Shown piece by piece: positions 12,601-25,499 of a stretch of DNA of 64,000 nt (the first letter of the stretch is position 1; each line of letters opens with the position of its first letter). The DNA comes from Lunularia cruciata. Taxonomy: Eukaryota > Streptophyta > Marchantiopsida > Lunulariales > Lunulariaceae. Where the stretch lies: contig OX419762.1 of NCBI GenBank assembly GCA_948567375.1, positions 32,493,465 to 32,557,464 on the forward strand, in the 5' to 3' direction. The notes below the pieces were generated by a model. The model was not told where the DNA came from and made no database searches. It was given only the letters and a program-made list of their open reading frames with translations. The translations under genes and the position numbers were made by a program.

Positions 12601-12734
12601 TGGAACTGCCCGTCACCAAATTGGACTGTACCAATACACGTGAAGGACTGCGAGGGTCCGGTATCGAAATTCCTGGGTTCGACAGATACCTTCTGGGCAA
12701 GTACGTACAATTTTTAGGAGAGAAAATGGAGTAG
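9621..12734 (+). CDS. NRPS-like adenylation-thiolation-reductase (A-T-R) enzyme
   Basis: This is a single uninterrupted ORF of 1037 residues. The adenylation domain (about 15-525) has YTSGSTGEPKGV (172-183), FDAS (218-221), NAYGPTE (308-314), YRSGDLG (398-404), the A8 core GRIDNQIKINGYRVE (417-431) and NGGKIDR with Lys517. A carrier domain (about 550-625) has FFHLGGNSL, with Ser587 the likely phosphopantetheine site. An NADPH-dependent thioester reductase domain (about 664-1037) has GATGFLG (672-678), Ser801 and Tyr837-x3-Lys841. There is no condensation or thioesterase domain. The expected chemistry is ATP-dependent activation, thioester loading and reductive release as an aldehyde or alcohol, probably in the cytosol; a phosphopantetheinyl transferase would be needed. 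The start is the first ATG after an in-frame TAG (9597-9599). Codon use is richer in CpG than the flanking repeats. It lacks introns, so horizontal origin or retroposition are both possible. Product identity is inferred. Confidence 0.93.
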   Translation: MTSRTVVSLLRKICIELGERTALVGTKDVSLTYQELGTGIQALSWHLQQNLGITKGHAIGVCMDRCFQHIVTILAVLDARAAFVPLDPNFPHNRLAYIVHDANLRIIVAQRKYFLDLQTVLDMQDHNCEVIYIDDLLENITCLHGQSRNVSPRLRDDSSTEPDPEDVANIMYTSGSTGEPKGVVILHKGLIALSLAVGEAWELRKPESRMLQFASHCFDASTSEILATLCSGATLVLGSREELLPGKQLAAYLRSQEVTAVLLPPSVLATLNEFRSSLPSLRIIIAGGEACSVDLARTWATSSRRFINAYGPTECTVISTMYVVDGGADDEDLKTVPLGEPLPGYEVHLLNDHLEAVKNGEVGEIFIGGVGVCGGYLHKPDLTARYFIPHPQTKMILYRSGDLGVRRGPRNHLEFAGRIDNQIKINGYRVELGAVEQILCRHSAVEHAVVKAVEASKDGSNQILVAYVVLHQKDVDKVSRYPSDFLKYYLLDGLPSYMVPLIYMFMDALPLTLNGGKIDRKALPHPYLMASSGRNLQQYTSAADEGEGDHGLNTMLSQCCGIFERVLNLESGFVQVDSNFFHLGGNSLWCSRLATELGEAFGLELLPWQIYKQPTPQQLVFWILQMQKLQPDSLTLQDVSDVELLNEAHSLEKSLQAISSSRGEPKVVLLTGATGFLGVHLLENLLVQGPFKTIYCLVRAETVVHAWNRVQATRQKYGVKSRLSNTKIVMLIGDIQDDNMGLSGDSYSELSNQINLIYHVAADTNYIRPYAEMRQPNVEGTRQVLHFAATCPSLKALHYVSTIGIYGGLSGFTHDVLGENLDIESCLSFLHKGETGYTKSKWVAEIMVLDFKSRGFPVSIYRPGFIEAHSCTGVANSDDTLCRFIQGCSQMGSYPVLRKKYWVPIPVDFAADAISYLSLNSEAGKIYNLVPDRKREMDNKEIFQALREDYHLQLEELSMSNWVEALSSVPASNSLYPLIGFLSQKVHESRYTVLELPVTKLDCTNTREGLRGSGIEIPGFDRYLLGKYVQFLGEKME

Positions 12735-13140
12735 CAATAAATTCGCAATGATATTCATGTATGTTGATATGGTGAGTAGTAAAAAGTTTTCCTATCCAGC
12801 CAATACATTCGCATGTTTAAAGCATATATGCGATCTCTGTCGTTGTTGATTATTTGTTGTGCGGAATTAGGCTGCATGTGCAAATTGTGGACCCATCCCC
12901 TGCCCGTTGTTAAGTATTTCTTGTGAATCCTTGCGTTGTGGAATAGTCTTTGCCACAGTTTTGATGACACGAGATACGGTTACCTTTCATGGAGCAGAAC
13001 AATATTATTACAAAATACTCGGAAGGTTTATAACCCTATATTCAAAGTTAGACTTCCCTATTCCGGACACTTCCACTCTCCTTGACCTTCCTATGGAGGT
13101 TGGGAGCCTTTGATGGGAGGATTATAGAAATCTTTGGTGA
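12735..13140. other. 3' flank of the A-T-R gene
   Basis: No gene is seen. AATAAA occurs at 12736-12741, almost on top of the stop codon, so it is doubtful as the working polyadenylation signal. No other convincing signal stands out. Confidence 0.4.
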
Positions 13141-14136
13141 GCTTATTGGATAATATACATTGAGGGTATGACAAGGGATTTGTACATAGATCTCGGGTGG
13201 AGGGGGTTGGCTTGCTATCTATGGAAGAGATGACAATTATAGCATTTTTAGATAATTGAGCTCTCTCGGCACCACCCTTACTTTCTTCTCATTTTGTGGT
13301 TGTTGATAAATTGGTTTTGGAGACTTATGTGATAAAGGTGAAAGAAGGATCCTTTTCTCTCCAGATGTTATTATGGCATACAAAAGATAGTTTATTCCAC
13401 AGGCGCACAAGGACCTTCCATCTTTTGCTTCACTATTGTTAGATTGGACTAGAGGTTTACAGCCTTCATTGATGGAGCAACCGTGTCAATATATGCTACA
13501 TTCTCTTTTAGTTAACTAGTCCATTCCTCAAGCTGCTAAAACATATCTTTGCTCTTGCTCCAGCAAGGGTATAGGCTCTTGGATCCTAGCTTGACCATGC
13601 ATTTGGACATTCTGACTCGCACCAGCAACTTTCTCTACAGCCATGAGGTTTTTCATGGGTTTGGTCTACCCATCTGCATCTCCATTACTAACTCGTGAGT
13701 GTGATTCTCACTAGATGCAGTTGCGGTCCATATGACAATGTGTCCTTTTGGGGGATAGAGGATAGCTACCCATGATGTTATTAGGGATATAGTGTTTTCT
13801 ATGGCACAAGAGAGTGGATACTTGGCTTGGAGGGAGAGTTTGTATGCTTTGTAAATGACACATGGGGCAGACTTATACTTGGTTCGAGATGATCAAGTGA
13901 TAGTAGCAAATGTTGTGGTTACGGACCCTATGCATGATACAATTTTGGAGGGAGTGATTACCCATCCCTCTGGATGGGCGGCAAGTGCAGCAGTAGCTCA
14001 CAAGGTCTCCAAGTATAGGGGTATGCAGCAAGGTCACTTCCTTTTTCCTCTAGCCTTGGAGTTATATGGAGTGGTGGATACGTTGTTCAACACATTTTTT
14101 AGGGAGTGCATGGGAGCTTATCATGTTAGGCGCTAG
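13140..14136 (+). pseudogene. Remnant of a reverse-transcriptase-type ORF, C-terminal part
   Basis: The frame ending at 14136 reads GADLYLVR, then VVVTDP, then a K-x2-KY element, FPLALELYG and FF-x2-C. This matches the pattern I know from the C-terminal, nuclease-like tail of some eukaryotic RT-containing ORFs. Upstream (about 13600-13800) come a TAMRFFMGL stretch, a Cys/His-poor remnant of a zinc-binding segment and an RDIVFSMA stretch, with stops in between. No RT core was recognised, so this is a truncated, decayed copy. The family assignment is from memory of the motif pattern and is weak. Confidence 0.35.
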
Positions 14137-16273
<2,137 letters not shown>

Positions 16274-17244
16274 AGAAAGGTGTAGAATACATGGTGATTT
16301 TAGAAGCCGAGGAGGCTCTCAAAGGTTTTGAGGAGCTCAAGAAATCCCTTGTTATGGCTCCAATTCTTGCTAAACCTTATTGGACTAAGCCTTTCAACCT
16401 TTACATAGATACTTCCAATTTAGCTATAGGACATACTCTTAGTCAATTAGACCAAGATGTGCATGATCATCTAATAACTTTATGCTAGTAGAAAAATGGT
16501 CTCAATAGAGAAGAACTATTCAGTAATGGAAAGGGAAGGGTTGGAAATGATTTTTTCTCTCAAGAAGTTTCAAAACTACTTGATTGGAGGGAAGACCACC
16601 ATTGTCATGGATCACAAGGCTTTTGAAATACATCTTCAATAAGCCTAATGTGGAAGGAAGGTTAGCAAGGTGGATGATACTCTTGTTTGAGTATGATTAC
16701 ATCATTGAAGATAGGCCATGAAAGAAACATGCAAATTTTGATTTGTTATTAAGGCCTTTGATCATGATAGGGATGAGCCAATGAATTATTCCTTTCCAAA
16801 TGAGGAACTCATGACAATCTCAATCACTCAAGAATTTCCAATGGAGTACAAGGAGATTGTAGACTTTGTTACAAGAGGTAACTATCCTAGTGAGATGCAT
16901 GTTAGGCCCTTACAACAAGATATAGACCTTACATTATGGTAGAGAATATTCATTTTCATCAAGGAGTATAGTCTACTTTAAAGAGTAGTGTCTAAGAGGA
17001 GCCTATCCTACTCATGAAGGAGTTTCGTGATGGTTTGGTTTGTGAGGGTCACTTTACAAGAAAAGTGACCACTTTCAAGATTCTAGATGCAAGTTACAAT
17101 CATAGTGGAATTATCAAGGATTGTCTTGATTATTTCAAAACTTGTAATGTTTGTCAAGCTTTTTATGAGAAGTCTATCTCTATTCCACCTCTTAGATCAA
17201 TTCCATTACTAGGACCTTTTGAGAAGTGGAGAATTGTGTATGCA
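16274..17244 (+). pseudogene. Ty3/gypsy pol fragment: RNase H and integrase zinc-binding region
   Basis: The frame at 16258-16488 carries the start of an RNase H domain (APILAKPYW, then LYIDTSNLAIG). Further degraded frames encode a GGKTTIVMDHKA-like stretch near 16590. At 17014-17256 an integrase N-terminal zinc region is visible, with a LDYFKTCNVCQ CxxC motif. No catalytic DDE core remains. It lies directly after a family C LTR end and before a family C interior fragment, so it may be pol from an autonomous family C element, but that is inference. Confidence 0.6.
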
Positions 17245-17502
17245 TTGGGCAGATGATAACCAGCTGGAGAATGAATATGCCTCCCTATTACTTTGTACCC
17301 TTCACAAGCCACTTCTACTTTGGATTGGACCTGCTTAGCTCGGAGGAGAGAGGATGGATGGTGTCTCACTTTCACCCAACGTACAAAGAGAATCAGATAG
17401 GGATGAGCAATATAACATTAAGTGGGTTTGCAAAGGTGATGACTACTACCTCAAGAGTGAGAAGGAGAGGATAGTGTTAGTGGACATCTCCATGCCAAGA
17501 AA
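17245..17502 (+). mobile_element. Family C LTR interior fragment
   Basis: The encoded YYFVPFTSHFYFGLDLL and MVSHFHP elements match the NWA-domain region of the family C protein (VPFAAHFYLGLNLL, FHPNL at 62830-62935). It ends where family B LTR sequence begins. Confidence 0.65.
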
Positions 17503-17634
17503 TATGTCACACTATTTGTAGCATCGCACCTATATTGCTTAGACTCTAGAGTAGTAGTGTTAGTAGTCAGGAGTATTTTGGTAGTTACTCATAGACTACT
17601 TGTTGATGGACAAATTTTGTATTTAGAGTATTGA

Positions 17635-20600
17635 TGTGACAACATGGCAAATATCACTTTTGCGGTAATCGGGTAAGTAAAGTTTGTTCCCGGAGAGATA
17701 CAAGTCAGAAATTCTAAATACAAAGTCAAAGTAACAATTGCAATTCTTCTTGGTTGCGTCTTTAATCTCTCAGGTAGAAACTACACCCAGAAGAGAGTAA
17801 CAAGCACTAACTCACAGTCTCATCACAAATTCACACTCCTTAATCACAACTCCATCAATTCTTTCCAAACAATCTTGATTGTGATGATTCAGGCTCTCTT
17901 GAAAATGGCACTTCACTGCAAAACAACTTCACCTTAGAATTGTGTTCCACCCCTCCACTGAAGGCATAACTTCCTCGATCAAAGTTGTTTCACATCAACT
18001 TTGCACTGCACTCACAAATGCAGAATACTGCCAACACTACAATTCCTCTCAAATCTGTCAAGACATTGCTCCAATTGCACTTCACTCAAGATCAAACACA
18101 CAGAATGAAGATCAAGGCTGTGGAATCCAACATCCAACAAGCACACTGACTTGCACTTTGAATTTCTCCACACACTCACAAACATAGACACAAATTTGAT
18201 ACTCAGAATCAAGCTTTACATCATGGATTGCTTCACATCACTTTGCCTTATCTATTCTCAGAAATAATGAGCACTGAACAACATTTGACTGCAAATGCCA
18301 CTCTTAAATAGTGAAGCAATTGATAGTTATCTTCCTAATACACCTCTTCCTAATGACTCTACAAACATGCAGATCTGAAATGTCAATGCACCTCTTCATA
18401 TCTACCTATTCAAATCTCAAATTGGTTACTAATCCGATCCGATGTCTACTTCTTCCTCGGCTTTCAAACCCGGTTCCCAAGTAATTTTACTTCCTACTAC
18501 TCTATCCTTGGGTTTCACAACTCCTACATCTTCTACCAGATCTAACAATTGTCTTTCCTGATCTGACATTTCACTAGTTGGTAATCTATCTAACTCCTTA
18601 TCTTTTAACCCACTCTTCTCTAATGTCTCCAATGGTAACTCCAAAGACATCTACAGTCCCACTTCATCTACTTTAGATTTTGCTCTAACATCTTTCCAAA
18701 GTTTATCTATCTCTAACTTCACTAGATCTAATCTAATCGTGATATTGTCTTTGACTTCCAATATCTTCCTATCTACCCAAGTTCGGAGACTAATCAACAT
18801 AGCATTCAAGTCTGTATCCTTCGCATGTCTCCTCCTCGTCTCCTCCACTAACAACTTTGACTCGTGCAGCCTCGTCTCTTCAATACAAACACTGGCCTTT
18901 GTACTCAGCATTGCATTCATCCTGATTACGATCTCCTTCAATGGCTCCAATCTCATCTTCTTTTCACGCTCCCGATCTGCAAGCCAATCTTCCTTGGACA
19001 TTGCCAACTCTGCCTTGAACTCGGCTTTCACAGTTTCTTTCTCCTTCTCCTTCTGCACAATCTTCTCCTCCTGATTACGAAGTAACTCTTGTAATCTCTC
19101 TTCTTCCCTATATCTCATTGTCAACTCCCGTTGCCACAGTTGCTTCTTTACACTCTCCATCACTCTATCAAGCTCTTGTTCCTTCTCTGCTACCCTTGCC
19201 ATAGCATGGATAATTTCTAGTCTTGAATCAACAAACTGCTACTTCAAGATTTTGTACTCTGCTACTTGTCTCTCCCTTGCTATGTCATTCTTCTTCACAA
19301 GTTCCTCTCGATACCTCACTTCTCTCTTCAAGTTCTCAATAACTTGACACTGCCCTACTGCATCCCCTTGCAGTACTTCCCTTTCCTCTTTGCCTTGGAT
19401 TATAATCCTCTTCAACTCCAAGTTCTCTTCTTCCAGTCTTGCCAAAACCTGCAACACAATCTTCACCTCCAAACATGTCGACTGCATCTCTTTCTTCTTG
19501 TGCTCTAACTTCACTAACAATAGGCACACAATTTCTCGTAGGTACTCCACTCCATCACTTGCACCTACTTCCACCTGTAGAGTGATCTCCTTCTTTACCT
19601 CTTCTTCACCCAGTACTCACCTTCTTCTCTGTAGTCATCGTATCGGAATAGATGCTTCACTCTCCAAGCTAGCATTCTCCTCTTCCCTTGCCTTGCTCGG
19701 ACTTGCTTCACACTTTGCCTTGCATCTCGACCGAACTCCCCTCTGAATCAAAATCTTCTTCTCCTCTAGCTCAGGTACCTCATCCTCCAACTTCGCATTA
19801 TTTTCTTCCTTGAGCTCCACCCGAACTTCTTCTTCTTTGGTAGCGGGTACCGACGTCATCTCCCCATCTTCATCATTATCACTACTCGTATCCCCACTTT
19901 GTAACGTGAGCTCTGGTTCCTCCTTGTGTTCTGAGTCTTTAGACTTGCACTCGGCTTTGCCTTTTTGAGTCTTCTTCTGATGACGCAATCACCACTATGC
20001 CTTTCCTCAGGTTTCCTCTCCTGGTCTCCCCGAGGTCTTGTCTTCTCTATGTCTTCGCCTTCTCCTTGTCAACTCCGCTTCTTTGACTTTGGAGTACTCA
20101 CTTCTACCTCCGCACTCTTGCACGTCTGCGCATAGTACTCATCAGTGCTTCGGATTTGAAGAATGTATTGTTGCTCCTCCGCATCGACTTCTCTTCTCAA
20201 GTCGGGATGAAAGTGAGACACCATTCTGCTGCGCTCTGCCAAATTGAGCAAATTCAACCCGAGGTAGAAATGTGCTGCAAATGGCACAATGTAGTGTGGA
20301 GGTGACTTATCCTACAAATTCCACACCATCTGTCTCGTCCTCCCATGGAAGCACCTTGCTCAGTTGATAAGTTCTCTTGCAAACATCATATGGAAGAACA
20401 CCGCTTGGTGTTTCATCACATAAGTCGTCCTCTCTGGCTTCAGGATTGCCATGAGAGCACTCACAATCCCTCTCTTCACTGGATCTTTGTAACTCTTGAC
20501 CTTATACCCATTCTTTGTTCTCTTCAAAGAGAAGTCATCCCTCACTTCTTGGGTTTCTTCGTCTACTTCTACTTTCCCCAAGAACGTGGCACCTTGCTCC

Positions 20601-21425
20601 GTGCCTACCTCTCTTTTGAGCACCAATCTCCAATCAGACTCTGTCCAGCGAGCCAGATTTCCTCTCTTCCCCTCTTCCTTGGGGCCATCAAGATACTTAC
20701 TCTTGATTATCTTGGTCATGAAACCTAGAAAACTTACGTTCCAATTCCATGCCAAGAAGGTGATCCGAAGTTGGCTCAAGACTTTGATTCTTGCAATCAC
20801 ATCTAACCTCCGAATTGCATGATTTCTCACTGCAAATTTGGAGTTCTTCTTTCCTCCTCCCATCTTTCTTGCTTCCTCACTATCTCTCGGTTTAACTCTC
20901 TCGAATTCTCCTCTACACACTAGCACGTCTTCAACTCTACTTCCCTTCCAACAATCTCCTATAGGACGACTCCTCAACGGCGAAGGAAAATTGCTCAACA
21001 TTGCTTTGTCATTAGCCTGATTTTTATAGAGTCGCGCCTTCTTTGTCTCTCTTCAATTCGAGTTTCTATCAAGAAATCACACCTCTTGCATGCGCTTGTG
21101 ATTGTCAATTGTACTTCACGTGTATGACCGCCGGTTTTGAACAGTCCCTCTTGAATTTCTCGCCCCAAAGAAAGGTTGTTACACTATCCTCACCTTGGGT
21201 TGAGCTCCCCCCGATACAAAGACTTCTTACTTCAGGTTGTATGGTGACAGAGCAAGTCCGAGTACTTCGAATGTGGCTTTGGGTCATAACCCAAAGCCAT
21301 GTTACCTCGGGTTTCATGTCAAAGACGATTTTCTTTGCCTTCTTTGGCCATACAACCGCAATCCGACTTCTCTATACTCTTCTTCTTCTCCATTTCTAAA
21401 AAAAACAAAAAATGTGGGTACCACA
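17635..21425 (-). mobile_element. Family C solo LTR, 3791 bp, with 5-bp TSD
   Basis: Its ends on the + strand are TGTGACAACATGG and GTGGGTACCACA, giving TG...CA termini, and ATTGA flanks it at 17630-17634 and 21426-21430. The uninterrupted family B LTR (near 49530-49560) shows that ATTGA is a single copy in the empty site, so this is a true target-site duplication. It has no internal direct terminal repeats. At 52424 the same right end is followed by a primer-binding site, so the whole 3.8-kb unit is best read as one LTR left by LTR-LTR recombination. The read direction is minus. A TATA-like TATTTAAG lies at 18304-18311, downstream of its ORF. Confidence 0.85.
18429..21001 (-). pseudogene. 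Coiled-coil protein encoded inside the family C LTR
   Basis: One reading unit of about 850 codons spans most of the LTR, broken only by a few stops and one frameshift (between 20069 and 19988). It begins with a globular part (21001-20069) that has a HQAVFFHMMF motif then LIN-stop-A at 20360, where the Trp codon of NWA is TGA. VPFAAHFYLGLNLL follows. Next is an acidic Glu/Ser/Asp linker (19988-19635), then a long heptad-rich coiled coil (19574-18651). A short acidic tail ends at 18429 in EEEVDIGSD. Related copies occur at 62271-63570, 60750-61150, 50920-51340 and 14970-15260. No polymerase or integrase motif is present. Role unknown; a structural or Gag-like function is a guess. Confidence 0.7.
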
Positions 21426-22035
21426 ATTGACTACATGGTGGGACCCACCATGTAGTCAATACAATCACTTGCACCATTTGGACAATCGGGTGTGCCGTCA
21501 ACAAAACCGTTAGGGTTTGAGATCTAGCTTGAGTCCAAGTGTATACTTTCAAAGTGCAATTACAAAGAGCTCACTTCTATGATGTTGAGCCTTTGAGTTC
21601 TTGGCTATGGTGGACAAAGAGCAGCAAACATCACTTGGATTCTCTTAGCTAGAGTGGGTGTGGCTTGATTTTAATCAATGTCAATTGTTGGCAAATTATT
21701 AAGTGATAGATCAAATACTAATATGATTGAGTATGATTTAAGTTCTATAAACCAACTGATTACATCAAAGAAGAGAGGTTAGAGTGCAATTGAATGTAGG
21801 AACTGAGAGTGTTAGTGGTATCTCCAAGACTCACTGATTGTTGGTAGCTTGATTGGAGTTCATGTTCATCCTATTGTGTAGAATCTCATTTGATTGATGA
21901 AGATTTGGCAATGAGGTAGACAATGTGCAAAAGCGCTGGCCAAATTTTGAGAAAAGAGAAACAATTTTCAAGCAGTAGTTGTGATTTTGAGCTCAAGAAG
22001 TGAAAATAGAACCAATATGGTGTGAGTTTGAGTTG

Positions 22036-22157
22036 TCGTGCGTATATACATTGCTACACAACATACATCGTTGTCAACATCATACATCGTTGTCAACATC
22101 ATACACTATAGAAGCACAACTCACACATAAGTCATACATAGGCTCTAAAGTGCCACA
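22036..22157 (-). repeat. Family B LTR 5'-end fragment
   Basis: Reverse-complemented, it begins TGTGGCACTTTAGAG, as at 49308 and 49851, and contains two tandem copies of a CATACATCGTTGTCAACAT-type 19-20-mer. It abuts the end of the complete LTR at 22158, making an LTR-LTR junction. Confidence 0.7.
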
Positions 22158-22711
22158 ATAATTAGATTGTTTACCACTCTCAACTCAACTCAACTCAGAT
22201 CAGTACTTGATCTATCACTCTATAAACTGCCAACAACTTTGCACTGATTACAATCAAGCCACACCCACTCTAGCTAAGAGAATCAAGGTGGCACCGGCCT
22301 CTGTCCACCATAGCCAAGAACTCGAAGGCTCAACATTAAAGAAGTGAGCTCTCTAGAGTTGCACTTTAAAAGTATACACCCTGGACTTGAGCTAGGTCTA
22401 AAATCCTAACGGTCCCGTTGATGGCACACTCGACGGTGCAAATAGTGCAAAGTGGTAGTGGGCCCCATCGTGAAGTCAATACCCTGAACACAAAATCTAA
22501 CTACAAAAAATAGTCTTTGAGAAATTGCTAAAATAACTCTAACTCCTATCATTGCAACTCTAGTGTCGGAGTAATCTAGATGCGACACTACAAATGGTGT
22601 GACAATTGTCAAGTGTATATACATTGTTACACAACATTCATTGTTGTCAACATCATACACTATAGAAGCACAACTCACACATAAGTCATATATAGGCTCT
22701 AAAATCCCACA
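22158..22711 (-). repeat. Family B 3' LTR (minus copy)
   Basis: On the minus strand it starts TGTGGGATTTTAGAGCC at 22711 and ends ...CTAATTAT at 22158. It aligns with 33680-34136 and 49308-49850. The purine-rich AAGGAGGTGAT just before its start is the likely polypurine tract. Confidence 0.8.
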
Positions 22712-22760
22712 ATCACCTCCTTAGTTGGTGGTTAGGTCACTCTAACTCCAGATAGCAATA

Positions 22761-24686
22761 TGTGATACTCACATTTTTCATTTTGGACTAGTTTTAAAGA
22801 AGAAATGCATTAATGAAACCAAATTGAACCCAAATGGAGAATAAACGATGAGAATTTTGTATTTTGATTCAACCCAAAGAAGTCAACTTCGTGTTAGAGG
22901 AAGAAGGACTTGGATTAGATCAAACTCAAAGAAGCTTACTTTGTGTCAGAGGAGGAAAAACTCGAATTAGATGCTTAAGGAGGGCAGACCCAAAGGAGGA
23001 ATGGAGGTTGTAGGTCAAGATTCTTGTGAGGGCTTTATCTCAATGGAAACATGTCCAAATCAAGTAGGCTATATCTTGTTGGAAGCGTCTCGTGCAAGGC
23101 TTTCCGTTGCCACCAAAATCGTAGAGTTTGGAGGTTTGTAGAAAAAGAAATAAGCATTTGAATTTTTAGCAGTAGATGTACAAAGTAGTTGAGTGTCTTT
23201 GGGTTAGTGTCTTTGGGTCTATACGCCTTTGGACTTTGGACTTCGGGTTTACATGACTTTGGGTTTACATGACTTTGGGTCTTAAGACTTTGCTTCAAGA
23301 AAAATATGATTCAATCCGAGATAGTTGGACCTTGGAGTGTAGTGAAAGTGACTTTGGGAATCTTTCTTGAGGTATTAGAGGAAGTTATAGTAAGGAAAGA
23401 AGATATTTAGGATACACATGACTTTAATTTTAGTTCTGATTGAAGATATGATAGAATTAGAAGAGAAATAGTAGTAGTGAATGGTCCCAAAGTGCAAGAT
23501 CAGATAGTAAATGTCTTTGGGTCAGTTGCATGAGTGATTAGGGGAAAGTGGGTTGCAAATTGAAAGCGTAGATAGTGTACCTATGCTTTCAATTACAATT
23601 CTTGACGAGAATATAATAGAATAAGCAGACAAATTGATAGTAGTTAGAGCGGAAGTAAGAGAGGTAGAAGTACAAGTGTCTTCGGATTTGACATTTGACA
23701 CTTTAGAGAAAAGTGGGTCGGGAGATAGAGATTTAGAAGGATTACCCACTAGTAGAATTGTAGATCAGGAAGGAGAAATGTTAGAATTGGTAGAAGATTT
23801 AGTAGTTATGAAACCCAAGGACAGAGTAGTAGTGAGTGAAGTTACTTCAGAATTGAAAGCCCAGGAAGAAGTAGACATTAGATCAGAGTAGTAACAGATT
23901 TGAGATTTGAAGAGTCAGATATGAAGAGTTGCATTGTCAATTTGGATATGTAGGTTTGAAGAGTTGTTAGGAAACGGTATAGTTGTTAGTAATTGTCATT
24001 TGCTTCACTATTTAAGAGTGGCATTCACAATATTATGTTGTTCAGTATTCATATTTCTAAAGATAGATAAAGCAAAGTGCTGATTTTAGTTCTCGTCGCT
24101 TGAGCTTAATTCTGAGTATCAATTTTTTGTTTGTGCTTGTGAGTGTGTGGAGAATTCTAAAGTGCAAGTCAGTGTACTTGTTGGATGTTGGATTCAATAG
24201 CCTTGATCTTCATTTTGTTTGTTTGATCCTGAGTGAAGTGCAATCAAAGCAATGCCTTGACAGATCTGAGAGGAATTGTAGTGTTGGTAGTATTTTGCAT
24301 TTGTGAGTGCAACACGAAGTTGATGTGAAGCAATTTTGATTGAGAAAGTTGTGCCTTCAGTAGAAGGGTGGAACACAATTCTGAAGCAAAGTCGTTTTGT
24401 AGTGAAGTGCCATCTTTGGGAGAATCTGAATCATCACAATCAAGATTGTTTGGAAAGATTTGATGGAGTTGTGATTAAGTGTGATAAATTGTTGTGACAA
24501 GATTGTGAGTTAGTGTTTGTTACTCTCTTTTGGGTGTGGTTTCTACTTGAGAGACTAAAGATGTAACCCAAAAAAATTGAAGATTGTTACTTTGCTTTGT
24601 ATTTGACCAATTCTGACTAGTATCTCTGCTGGAACGAACTTTACTTACACGATCACCGCAAAAGTGATATTTGCCAGGTTTTCACA
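22761..24686 (+). mobile_element. Family C solo LTR, internally deleted (1926 bp)
   Basis: It begins TGTGATACTCACATTTTT and ends GCCAGGTTTTCACA, the two termini of family C. The ORF region is mostly lost; only the tail frame 23634-23891 remains (TLEKSGSGD, KPKDRVV, EEVDI), parallel to 18429-18650. It sits in family B sequence between the PHD finger and the polypurine tract, and the uninterrupted plus copy (near 49250) shows the empty site. A degenerate TSD (CAATA / CCATC) is possible. Confidence 0.8.
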
Positions 24687-24817
24687 CCATCTACTCCAAG
24701 TATATGGTATACCCTATGATGGGCAAAGATTAGGAGGCCAGGTGCTATGGAGCCCCATTGTTAGTCAACTATCTGCAATCTATACCATATAAAGAATGAA
24801 CTAGCTATAGGTCAAAT

Positions 24818-25075
24818 ACATCTAGGACATAACCACTATCCTTGAGGAACCACCATGAGTGGAGGAGTCATACATGCCATACGCCATCCTCTTGAATAGC
24901 TATCACACACTAACATAGTAGTAGCTCCACCAGAAGAGCCACATAACATACACCTCAAGCTTGCATGTACAAGTGCCAAGCTTGGGTCCATAGTACCATC
25001 AATGTTTGGGAGGTGGCATGGTGCAAAATTGCGCACATGATCCTTCCAAACAACACCATCATGTCTTTCTAACAC
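24818..25075 (-). pseudogene. PHD finger at the C-terminal end of family B integrase (minus copy)
   Basis: The frame from 25075 encodes CMLCG, then LVCDSYSRGW, then PPLMVVPQG, and after one stop WLCPRC. The C-x2-C ... C-D-x2 ... G-W ... PPL ... W-x-C-P-x-C pattern is that of a C4HC3 PHD finger, a reader of histone H3 tails. The zinc-binding core spans 24952-24818, about 45 residues. In this copy the fourth ligand is Tyr and the His position reads Arg; the plus copy keeps Cys at the fourth position. It lies where chromoviruses carry a chromodomain, so an integration-targeting role is the natural inference. Confidence 0.75.
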
Positions 25076-25499
25076 AAGGACTCCAATGGGGAAACCTCAC
25101 ACACTCTCAAGTAGTGCGGCCTATCAAAACATCAAGTGTCGTTGGTGCTATCTACTTTAGATATACATAGTCTCTTGGATGAAATCAACGGATTGAGGAT
25201 ATATAACCTCCTCCTTGAATGGTAGCATAGCGTAAAGTACCTCTATGTTGAGCAATTGCTAAGTTCTCAAAGGCTATCGGCATCACTCTCCAAAAGATCT
25301 TCGCCCATTGAGAACATGCGCTCATCCATACATTAGAGTTATCTAAGTCCAAAACTACAGTAGCATCTTGATGAATGGCTGCAGGTAAATCTAGATCTTG
25401 TCCATAGAGTAGAAAGTATGGAGAAAAGGATACTAAGGAGGCTTGCCGGCTGAATCAATAGCCCATGGCCAACCAAGGTAACTAGAGATCCCAATCTCC

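Larger units (their letters stand above)
17503..22035 (+). mobile_element. Family B 5' LTR and leader fragment, split by a family C solo LTR
   Basis: 17503-17634 and 21426-21764 together match the family B LTR at 49308-49850 in the same orientation. 21765-22035 matches the family B leader (reverse complement of about 33436-33679). The LTR ends GATTACA at 21764. The first 100 or so bases of the LTR and everything after the leader are missing. The break in the middle is the family C insertion 17635-21425. Confidence 0.8.

Noticed and set aside
12736..12741. AATAAA as the polyadenylation signal of the A-T-R gene
   Set aside because: It lies one base after the stop codon, which leaves hardly any 3' UTR; not supported enough to call.
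17635..21425. Family C unit as a cut-and-paste DNA transposon with short TIRs
   Set aside because: The 5-bp TSD with TG...CA ends, and the primer-binding site following the same terminus at 52424, fit an LTR better; no transposase is encoded.
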